From Chryseolinea serpens (GTDB taxonomy: Bacteria; Bacteroidota; Bacteroidia; Cytophagales; Cyclobacteriaceae), in contig NZ_FQWQ01000001.1 of the NCBI RefSeq assembly GCF_900129725.1, forward strand, positions 2,728,001-2,792,000: DNA of 64,000 nt. The letters are read 5' to 3'. Within the stretch, counting starts at the first letter, position 1, and each line of letters starts with the position of its first letter. The notes under the pieces are model-generated. The model did not search any database and had not been told where the DNA came from. It was given only the letters and a program-made list of their open reading frames with translations. This document shows positions 35,938 through 43,448 of this stretch, piece after piece. The position numbers and the translations under genes were made by a program.

Positions 35938-36801
35938 ATGTTGTTGATGACAAACGAAACCCATATCAATTACCAGCGTATCGAAGAAGCTATTCTTTAC
36001 CTGGAAAAAAATTTCCAACGCCAACCCGAACTCGACGAGGTGGCCGAAAAAGTTCATCTTTCACCCTTTCACTTTCAGCGCATCTTCACGGAATGGGCGG
36101 GCATCAGTCCCAAGCGGTTCCTGCAGTTCCTGACGGTCGATTTCCTGAAAGAGAAACTGGAACAGTCGCGCAACCTGGTGGAAGCCGCCGAATCGGCCGG
36201 GCTCTCCAGCCAATCGCGGGTGTATGATCTGTTCACAACGCTGGAGGGTGTGACGCCCCAGGAGTACAAACTGCACGGCTCGGGGCTGCGCATTCACTAT
36301 GGCATCCATGAAACACCGTTCGGCGCTTGCCTGCTGGCCGTGACCGACCGCGGCATCTGCTGGCTGTCGTTCCTGGCCACCGACGAGGATCCCAAGGGCC
36401 ACATCGAGGCCATGAAAGAACATTGGCACAATTCACTCTTCCACCAGGACCAGGCGCTCACCGCGTCCTTTGCTGAACGGATCTTTCATCCGGGCGCGAC
36501 GCCCGCGACGGGACGGCTCCATGTGTTTGTGAAGGGCACAAACTTCCAGCTCAAGGTGTGGGAAGCCCTGTTAAAGATCCCCATGGGCAACGTGACCACC
36601 TACCAGGGCATTGCCGCCAACATCCAAAATCCAAACGCCCTGCAGGCCGTGGGATCGGCGGTAGGCGCCAACCACATCGCCTATCTCATCCCCTGCCATC
36701 GCGTGATCCGCAAAGACGGCATCCTGGGTGAGTACCGCTGGAGCCCGGCCCGAAAGAAGAGCATCATCGGCTGGGAAATGGCCAAAACAGAAACGAAATG
36801 A
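35938..36801 (+). CDS. AraC-type HTH fused to O6-alkylguanine-DNA alkyltransferase
   Basis: 287 residues. An N-terminal AraC helix-turn-helix (INYQRIEEAILYLEKNF...LDEVAEKVHLSPFHFQRIFTEWAGISPKRFLQ) is fused to the Ogt catalytic domain with VWEALLKIPMGNVTTYQGIA and the acceptor cysteine in PCHRVI (Cys253). The Zn-binding methyl-phosphotriester domain of E. coli Ada (with its acceptor Cys38) is absent, so it cannot sense backbone methylation that way. It repairs O6-methylguanine and may regulate its own or other genes. I chose ATG 35938; a second in-frame ATG lies at 35947. Confidence 0.93.
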   Translation: MLLMTNETHINYQRIEEAILYLEKNFQRQPELDEVAEKVHLSPFHFQRIFTEWAGISPKRFLQFLTVDFLKEKLEQSRNLVEAAESAGLSSQSRVYDLFTTLEGVTPQEYKLHGSGLRIHYGIHETPFGACLLAVTDRGICWLSFLATDEDPKGHIEAMKEHWHNSLFHQDQALTASFAERIFHPGATPATGRLHVFVKGTNFQLKVWEALLKIPMGNVTTYQGIAANIQNPNALQAVGSAVGANHIAYLIPCHRVIRKDGILGEYRWSPARKKSIIGWEMAKTETK

Positions 36802-36978
36802 GCCCTGCCAGCCGGCTTCGCGATCAACAAAAACGTTGACACCGGCGCTGTAGGAAGTCAGGACCTTGACAAAGAACAGGACATAATTTTTTGTCTTCCA
36901 CGTTTTTTGAGATACTTTACCGTTACATTTTGGAGCTGCTCCATGCTGCCAAGGTCCTAACTTTCGAAAGCTGTGAAA

Positions 36979-38688
36979 ATGTTATTGGGTTACATCAAAA
37001 GACGCCTGGGGGTCTTCCTATTGTTTATGCTGCCCGCCTTTGCGGTACGGGCGCAGGATTCGTTGATCACGGTCCTCGAGGCAGAACTGGCCCGGAGTTT
37101 TACCGAGCTAAAAAAAGCAACTGTCCCCGCCTACTACATCGACTATCGCGTCGACGATGTAGCGAACCTTCACCTGAATACTTCCTTTGGCAGTCTTGTG
37201 CGTGCGGGCAGCGACAAAAGCCGCGTGCTGGTGTCGCGGGTGAAAGTGGGCAGCTATGAATTTGACAACACCCATCCACAGGGACCCGACGATTTCGAGA
37301 TGCACGAGGGATCCGACCCCACGGAACTTCCCTATGAAAATGAGAAGATCGCGCTTCGCATGGGCATCTGGATGACCACGCAAAATGAATACAAACAAGC
37401 CCTGCGCGGATTCAAAGCCGCCCGCCAGGCACGCGAGCGGACCACCACACCCGTGACCACCGCACCGACCAACGATTTCTCGAAGGAGACCCCAACCCGC
37501 TATTATGAACCACCCCAGGCCGACCTGATCACGGCTTTCAACGGCGGTGTCTGGAAAGAAAAACTCAAAAAATACTCCGCCCTTTTTCTGAAAAATGGCG
37601 ATCTCGTAGAAGGGGATGTGTCGCTTCAATTTTCCCAGGAACGAAAATATTTCATCACCACCGAACAAACCCAGGTCGTTCAAAACAACACCTCGGCCTA
37701 CATCCACGTGAACGGTAGCATCCGCGCCAGCGACGGCGACGTGATCCCGCTCCACCTCTCCTACTATGCCGTGACCCCGGATGGATTTCCCGCGGATGAA
37801 AAAATCATGGGCGATATTGAAAAGATGATCGCGTCGCTGGAGAAGTTAAAAACTGCGCCACTGGCAGAACCGTATAGTGGCCCGGCTATTTTGCTGGCAC
37901 CCGCCGCCGGTGTTTTCTTCCACGAAATTTTTGGTCATCGTGTGGAAGGCCATCGCATGAAAAAAGAATACGACGGCCACACCTTCAAAGCCAAGATCGG
38001 CGAATATGTGTTGCCCAAGACCCTTCAAGTATATTTCGACCCCACCCTGACGGCCATCGATGGCAAACCCATCAACGGCGGCTACAAATACGACGACGAA
38101 GGCATCAAAGGCGAACGGGTGACGGTGGTGGACAAGGGCATGCTGAAAACTTTCCTCATGTCGCGCACACCGCTGGAGAATCTCGCACGCTCCAATGGCC
38201 ACGGCCGGGCGTCGATCGGCATGGAGCCTGTTTCGCGTCAGTCAAATTTGATCGTGGAAACAACCAAGGGGGTACCCATGGAAGATTTGCGAAAAATGTT
38301 GTTGAAGGAATGTAAGCGGCAGGGCAAGCCCTACGGCTACCTGTTCCGTGATGTTGTCGGTGGATTTACGGTGACGGATCGCTACAATCCCAACGCCTTC
38401 AACATTTTCCCCACGATGGTCTATCGCATTTATGTTGATGGCCGTGCCGATGAACTGGTGCGCGGTGTAGACCTGATCGGCACGCCGCTGGCGATGTTTG
38501 CCGAAATACAAGCCACGGGCAACGACCGTGATACATTCATCGGATTTTGTGGCGCCGAGTCGGGCTACGTACCCGTGAGCGCCGCTTCGCCGTCTTTGTT
38601 TGTGCGAAGAATCGAAACCCAAAAGAAACCCCGTCAACACCAGGAGGCCACCCTGTTGAGCCGCCCGGGATCACAACCTCAACCATAA
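36979..38688 (+). CDS. Exported TldD-like metallopeptidase
   Basis: 569 residues from ATG 36979 (a GTG lies two codons earlier). A hydrophobic signal segment (RLGVFLLFMLPAFAVRAQ) precedes the TldD/PmbA domain. The family zinc motif HExxxH is present as HEIFGH (His315, Glu316, His320) in VFFHEIFGHRVEGHRM, and the TldD-type GYKYDDEG(I)KGERVTVVDKG and MSRTPLENLARSNGHGR stretches follow. TldD with TldE forms a cytoplasmic protease that trims peptides such as microcin B17 and CcdA; this version is exported. The next gene, 4 bp downstream, is a paralogue without the zinc site, as in TldD/TldE. Confidence 0.88.
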   Translation: MLLGYIKRRLGVFLLFMLPAFAVRAQDSLITVLEAELARSFTELKKATVPAYYIDYRVDDVANLHLNTSFGSLVRAGSDKSRVLVSRVKVGSYEFDNTHPQGPDDFEMHEGSDPTELPYENEKIALRMGIWMTTQNEYKQALRGFKAARQARERTTTPVTTAPTNDFSKETPTRYYEPPQADLITAFNGGVWKEKLKKYSALFLKNGDLVEGDVSLQFSQERKYFITTEQTQVVQNNTSAYIHVNGSIRASDGDVIPLHLSYYAVTPDGFPADEKIMGDIEKMIASLEKLKTAPLAEPYSGPAILLAPAAGVFFHEIFGHRVEGHRMKKEYDGHTFKAKIGEYVLPKTLQVYFDPTLTAIDGKPINGGYKYDDEGIKGERVTVVDKGMLKTFLMSRTPLENLARSNGHGRASIGMEPVSRQSNLIVETTKGVPMEDLRKMLLKECKRQGKPYGYLFRDVVGGFTVTDRYNPNAFNIFPTMVYRIYVDGRADELVRGVDLIGTPLAMFAEIQATGNDRDTFIGFCGAESGYVPVSAASPSLFVRRIETQKKPRQHQEATLLSRPGSQPQP

Positions 38689-38692
38689 GGCT

Positions 38693-40357
38693 ATGCGCAT
38701 ACTCCGTGTTATACGACCCGTTGTTCTCTTTGCCGGATGGATCGCCATCGCCCAGCCGCTGTGCGCACAAGAACGGGAGTCCGTCATCCTGAAAGCTATG
38801 AAGGACGAAATGAAGCGAACGATGACCGACGCCAAATATGAAGGCCACGACAAACCGTTCTACATCAGCTATGGCATCAACGACCGTCACGTGTTCTCGG
38901 CCCACGCCACGCTTGGCGCCCTTGTCCGATCCGATATGTTTCAAAGCCGGAACAAGTCTGTGCGGCTCCTGGTGGGCAACTATACCTTCAACGACGAAAG
39001 CCTCGACAACAACCTGACCAGTCCACCCAACGCCAACGACCTGTCCGTTCCCCTCGACGACGATTATTACGGTATCCGGCGCGCACTGTGGGCTTCGACC
39101 GACGTGGTCTACAAGGGCGCAGCGCAGAAATACAAAAAACACCAGCTCACGCTGAAAGAAGAAAATAAAAAACTGGAAGACCTTCCCCACCGTGAATTTG
39201 CCACCGTGCCCGTGGTCACAAAAATCGATTTTGCGAAACCGCTCAACCTGGGCCAGGAACGCTGGAACAACTATGTAAAAGAACTGTCCGCCGTCTTCAA
39301 ATCGTTTCCCGACATCGAAGGCTCCGCCGCAGCGCTCACCATTACGTATGGCGACGAATATTTTGTGAACAGCGAAGGCACCACGATCGTGAAACCCTTC
39401 ACCACGGTCTACCTGCAGTGCGGTGCCTACATGGAAACCGAAAAGGGCGAGCCATTCTTCGACAACCTGGTTCGCTACGCCCGCACACCGGAAGAACTCC
39501 CCAGCCTCGCCGACATGAAAGCCGAAGTGGAAAAGATGGCCCGCAAGCTCATCACTGCCAAAGACAACGTGGCCCTGGAAGAAGAGTATAATGGCCCCGT
39601 GCTGTTTCTCGGTCCCGCGGTCGCCGAAGTTTTCTCCAACGCCTTTTTCTCTTATCGCGACAACCTCGTCGCCTCCAATACACTCGCCAGCACAATGGAC
39701 CGCAGCGAAGGCAGCAGCGGCATGGACGCCAAGGTTGGAAAGCTTTTCATCGACAACACCTTCACTGTCACTGCCCGCACATCGCTGCAGAAATTCAACA
39801 ACATTTCACTCCTCGGTAGCTATGACATTGATGACGAAGGCGTGGTGCCGCAAGAAAATCTTGTGCTGATCGAAAAAGGCATTCTGAAAAATCAACTGAA
39901 CGATCGCTCCCTCACCAAAACAGGCCAGGTTGCCAACGGCCATGCGAGCGGCCCTGGCGTTCTCGAAATTTCCACCAGCAACGGCCAATCAACGCAAGCC
40001 TTGAAGCAGGCCCTCATCGATGCCGCCAAGAAAGACGGTCTCGAATTCGCCCTCATTGCCCGCAAAATTTCTTCAGGCGGCGACGGCGTTCCGGAGATCT
40101 ATAAAGTGAATCTTGAGACGGGGAAAGAGGAATTGCTTCGCTCGGCCAGGATGGGTTCGGGTGGTTTGAAAAATTTGAAGCGCGTGCCTGCGGTGGGCAA
40201 AGAAAAACAAGTCGTGAACCTTCCCACTTCAGGGGGTAATCTTGTATCGTTCATTGTTCCCGACGCGTTGTTGCTGGACAATATGGATGCGGCACCGCTG
40301 AGAATTCCTTATCAGGAGGAGAATAAGATTTACATTTCGAGCCCGTTGAAGAACTAG
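38693..40357 (+). CDS. Exported TldE/PmbA-like partner lacking the zinc motif
   Basis: 554 residues with an N-terminal signal (RILRVIRPVVLFAGWIAIAQPLCAQ). The fold follows its neighbour (GSYDIDDEGVVPQENLVLIEKGILKNQLNDRSLTKTGQVANGHA), but where the first protein has HEIFGH this one has AEVFSNAF, so no zinc can be held in that way. This matches the active/inactive pairing of TldD and TldE. The two genes are separated by 4 bp and must be co-transcribed. A periplasmic heterodimeric peptidase is the natural inference; its substrate is unknown. Confidence 0.86.
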   Translation: MRILRVIRPVVLFAGWIAIAQPLCAQERESVILKAMKDEMKRTMTDAKYEGHDKPFYISYGINDRHVFSAHATLGALVRSDMFQSRNKSVRLLVGNYTFNDESLDNNLTSPPNANDLSVPLDDDYYGIRRALWASTDVVYKGAAQKYKKHQLTLKEENKKLEDLPHREFATVPVVTKIDFAKPLNLGQERWNNYVKELSAVFKSFPDIEGSAAALTITYGDEYFVNSEGTTIVKPFTTVYLQCGAYMETEKGEPFFDNLVRYARTPEELPSLADMKAEVEKMARKLITAKDNVALEEEYNGPVLFLGPAVAEVFSNAFFSYRDNLVASNTLASTMDRSEGSSGMDAKVGKLFIDNTFTVTARTSLQKFNNISLLGSYDIDDEGVVPQENLVLIEKGILKNQLNDRSLTKTGQVANGHASGPGVLEISTSNGQSTQALKQALIDAAKKDGLEFALIARKISSGGDGVPEIYKVNLETGKEELLRSARMGSGGLKNLKRVPAVGKEKQVVNLPTSGGNLVSFIVPDALLLDNMDAAPLRIPYQEENKIYISSPLKN

Positions 40358-40392
40358 GGGGGAGCTCGTGCTTGCGCCTATTGAAGCACCTC

Positions 40393-40918
40393 AAAGCCTT
40401 CCGACAGCGCACGTCATTCCGCAGGCACGCACGTCATCTGGCTTCGCGCGTTTTCAAGGAATCCCGTGGACACCGCATTCGATCCGTGTGGTGATGCATT
40501 TTGAATACGGTGGGTGCGCGCACCGTGTTCACCTGATTTCGTTTCACTCCATGCGAAGTATATCCAAGTTCCGTGCTCTCGAAATTCGGGATGTCTTGAA
40601 CTTCTGGCGTAGTTCCTTAACTCCCTTGTGCCTGCGACATGACGTGCGAACCCACAAAGCCTTCCGACAGCGTGCGTCATTCCGCAGGCACGCACGTCAT
40701 CTGGCTTCGCACGTTTTCAAGGAATCCCGTGGACACCGCATTCGATCCGTGTGGTGATGCATTTTGAATGTGAGGGGACGCCCTCGGTGTTCACCGGGTT
40801 TCGTTTCACCCGGTGCGAAGTATATCCAAGTTCCGTACTCTCGAAATTCGGGATGTCTTGAATTTCTGGCGGAGTTCTTTAGCTAGCGTGTGCCTGCGAC
40901 ATGACGTTCGGGCCGCGC
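40393..40918. repeat. Two tandem copies of a ~262 bp palindrome-ended repeat
   Basis: Copy 1 is about 40393-40655 and copy 2 about 40656-40918; most positions are identical. Each copy begins with CGTCATTCCGCAGGCAC and ends with the imperfect reverse complement GTGCCTGCGACATGACG. Inner segments (TCAAGGAATCCC near the start, GGGATGTCTTGA near the end) are also inverted. The centre of each copy forms a short hairpin whose sequence differs between copies while pairing is kept. No open reading frame shared by both copies looks coding. The element fills the whole gap between two genes and looks like a MITE or structured intergenic element. Confidence 0.8.
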
Positions 40919-40933
40919 CCTTTCAAAAGTCTT

Positions 40934-41536
40934 TTACGTCGCCCAAGCCTTCCCCACCTCTGCCAGTGGCACACATCCATGATACGGCCCCGGAACCTGC
41001 TTGTATTGCAACACTTCAGTAGCTCCCGGCTGACTCGTAAAAAATCCTAACAACGTAAGCTCCTTTACTTTCAGCACAAAAGGCTTGTCCCCATCCTTCC
41101 CAGCATTCCACCAACCGGTAGGACCTCCTTTGCCGGCCGCGCTTAGCGCTTCGTCATGATGCTTCTTGAAATGAGCAACACGCTGCTCAGGTTTCAAATC
41201 CATGAAGCCGTCTCCTAAAGTTTTTTTAGCATCTTCTTCAAAAGCGTTAAGCCCTTCGATGAATTTCTCCTGGGCTTCTTTGCCGTAGACTTCTTTCAGC
41301 ATGCTATCGATAAACCCTGGTACGCCCGCGTCCTTCGCGCCGGGAGTAGTTGTTTTCGGAAGAATGATCTCAGAAAGTTCCGCGATGGTCTGAGCCTGTG
41401 GTTCTGTGAAAAACACAGGCTTGAATGCAAGCTCCGGCGAGGGTTTGCACCCATTGAGCACACCCATCATAGCAGGTGCGGATATGGCATAGCCCAAGGC
41501 GAGGGCGGTGCGTTGAATGGCTTCTCTTCTGTTCAT
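40934..41536 (-). CDS. Tat-exported gluconate 2-dehydrogenase subunit 3-like protein
   Basis: 200 residues. A twin-arginine signal (MNRREAIQRTALALGYAISAP) is followed by a helical domain typical of the small (gamma) subunit of membrane-bound sugar dehydrogenases (PQAQTIAELSEIILPKTTTPGAKDAGVPGFIDSML). Start chosen at 41536 so that RR follows directly; five residues upstream is also possible. It follows the GMC oxidoreductase gene by a few bases on the same strand, so the two proteins act together. The subunit typically chaperones Tat export of the partner flavoprotein. Confidence 0.9.
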   Translation of the reverse strand: MNRREAIQRTALALGYAISAPAMMGVLNGCKPSPELAFKPVFFTEPQAQTIAELSEIILPKTTTPGAKDAGVPGFIDSMLKEVYGKEAQEKFIEGLNAFEEDAKKTLGDGFMDLKPEQRVAHFKKHHDEALSAAGKGGPTGWWNAGKDGDKPFVLKVKELTLLGFFTSQPGATEVLQYKQVPGPYHGCVPLAEVGKAWAT

Positions 41537-41554
41537 TGTAGGGTAATTCAATTG

Positions 41555-43264
41555 TTACAGATTTCCTTTTTTCAATTCGTTCACGGCGTATTCGGCGGCG
41601 CGGGCGGTGAGCGCCATGTAGGTCAGCGACGGGTTTTGACAGGCCGATGACGTCATGGCTGCACCGTCGGTAACAAATACATTAGGAGCTTCGTGTACGG
41701 CATTCCACTTGTTCAGCACCGAGGTCTTGGGGTCTTTGCCCATGCGGGCGGTTCCCATTTCGTGGATGCCAAGGCCGATGTTGTCGGGGTTGTCATACGT
41801 GGTCACGTTTTTGAAGCCGGCGGCCTCCAGCATTTCGGCGGCGCTGTCTTTCATATCTTTGCGCATAGCCTTTTCGTTGGGTCCCCATTCGGCGTCGAAG
41901 CTCAGGGTGGGCAAGCCATAGATGTCGGTCTTGTCCTTATTCAGGGTCACGTGGTTGCTGTGACTGGGGAGGCATTCGCCAAAGCCGGTGATGCCGATAC
42001 TCCATCCGCCGGGTTCCATGAGTGAATTCTTTAAATCCTCTCCAAAAGACATTTCCCTCACACCACGCTGCCACTCCGTGCGGCTGGCGGCGCCTTGATA
42101 GCCAAAGCCGCGGAGATAGTCGGTGCGCTTGTCGTCGCCTACGTTGCGGAAGCGGGGGATATAGATACCGTTGGGGCGGCGGCCGACGTAGTACTTGTCT
42201 TCATAGCCTTCCACAAGGGCCGTTGCACCCGCGCGATATTGGTGATCCATGATGTTGTGGCCCAACTCGCCACTGCCATTACCCAGTCCGTTGGGGAAAC
42301 GGTTGGAGATGGAGTTCATCAAAATAAATGTACTGCCCAGGGTGGAAGCATTCAGGAAAATAATTTTTGCGAAATAGTCCACCTCTTGTTTAGTCTCCGC
42401 ATCCAGCACTTTCACACCGATCGCCTTGCCTTTCTTTTCGTCATATATAATAGAATGAACGATGGCGTTTGGCTTCAGCGTCATGTTGCCGGTTTTGGCT
42501 GCTGCAGGCAAAGTAGAAGCGTTGCTGCTGAAATAGGCTCCATAGGGGCAACCTCTGTCGCACATGTTCCGCGACTGACATACGCCGCGACTCGGATCGT
42601 GCGGCAACGGCGCCGTGAGATGCGCCACGCGCCCGATGGTGATCTTGCGGCCGTTGAATTTTTCGGCCACTTTATCGCGAAATGTTTCTTCCACGCAATT
42701 CAACTCCATGGGAGGCAGGAATTTTCCGTCGGGCAGGTGTGGTATGCCTTCTGCGCGACCGCTCACACCGATAAAGGTTTCTACATAATCATACCACGGC
42801 GCCAGGTCGGCATAGCGAATGGGCCAATCCACGCCCACACCATCTTTGGCATTGGCTGTGAAATCCAGGTCCGACAGGCGGTAGGTTTGCTTGCCCCACA
42901 TGATGGAGCGACCGCCAGTGTGATAGCCTCGGATCCAGTCGAAGGGTTTTACTTCGGTATAGGGATTTTCGGTGTCTTTCACCCACCAGTGCTTGTTGGC
43001 CTGGCTCACCCAGTTGGTGCGCGATTGCACGGGGTAAAATTTCAGTTCTTCTTCCGTCAGCTTGTTGCCGTGGGGGAGCTGCCACGGGTCTTTGGTCATG
43101 GTGGGATAGTCCACAACGTGTTTCACATCGCGGCCGCGCTCCAGTACGAGGGTTTTCAGTCCTTTTTGGGTAAGCTCCTTGGCGGCCCATCCACCGCTGA
43201 TGCCGGTGCCCACGACGATGGCGTCGTAGGTTTGTTGTTTTTGTGCGTCGATATTGAGGTTCAT
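41555..43264 (-). CDS. GMC-family FAD oxidoreductase
   Basis: 569 residues. The N-terminal FAD motif VVGTGISGGWAAKELTQKGLKTLVLERG and the C-terminal DGAAMTSSACQNPSLTYMALTARAAEYAV are characteristic of the GMC family (glucose/gluconate/sorbitol dehydrogenases). A Cys cluster (CQSRNMCDRGCPYGAYFSS) near residue 225 resembles that of the membrane-bound dehydrogenase subgroup. It oxidises an alcohol or sugar and passes electrons to a membrane carrier; the substrate is unknown. It has no signal peptide and is probably exported with its Tat partner encoded next. Confidence 0.93.
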   Translation of the reverse strand: MNLNIDAQKQQTYDAIVVGTGISGGWAAKELTQKGLKTLVLERGRDVKHVVDYPTMTKDPWQLPHGNKLTEEELKFYPVQSRTNWVSQANKHWWVKDTENPYTEVKPFDWIRGYHTGGRSIMWGKQTYRLSDLDFTANAKDGVGVDWPIRYADLAPWYDYVETFIGVSGRAEGIPHLPDGKFLPPMELNCVEETFRDKVAEKFNGRKITIGRVAHLTAPLPHDPSRGVCQSRNMCDRGCPYGAYFSSNASTLPAAAKTGNMTLKPNAIVHSIIYDEKKGKAIGVKVLDAETKQEVDYFAKIIFLNASTLGSTFILMNSISNRFPNGLGNGSGELGHNIMDHQYRAGATALVEGYEDKYYVGRRPNGIYIPRFRNVGDDKRTDYLRGFGYQGAASRTEWQRGVREMSFGEDLKNSLMEPGGWSIGITGFGECLPSHSNHVTLNKDKTDIYGLPTLSFDAEWGPNEKAMRKDMKDSAAEMLEAAGFKNVTTYDNPDNIGLGIHEMGTARMGKDPKTSVLNKWNAVHEAPNVFVTDGAAMTSSACQNPSLTYMALTARAAEYAVNELKKGNL

Positions 43265-43448
43265 GCCTTCCGGGTAAATTTCGGGTGTTTAACTTAGCCA
43301 GGGCCTGGTCCATTTCCAAGGGAGAACCGTTTTTTCTTGTCACTTCAATCGATCGAAGCGGCATTTCTCCCGGCGAAAAATAGGGTGTATCGGGGGATAA
43401 CCCGGCAGCCGACAAAATGCGTTCTTAGAGGAACCAACCCTATACACC

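Noticed and set aside
40393-40918. Protein-coding genes in the tandem repeat
   Set aside because: Frames of about 90-130 codons exist but are not maintained between the two copies and have no start signals.
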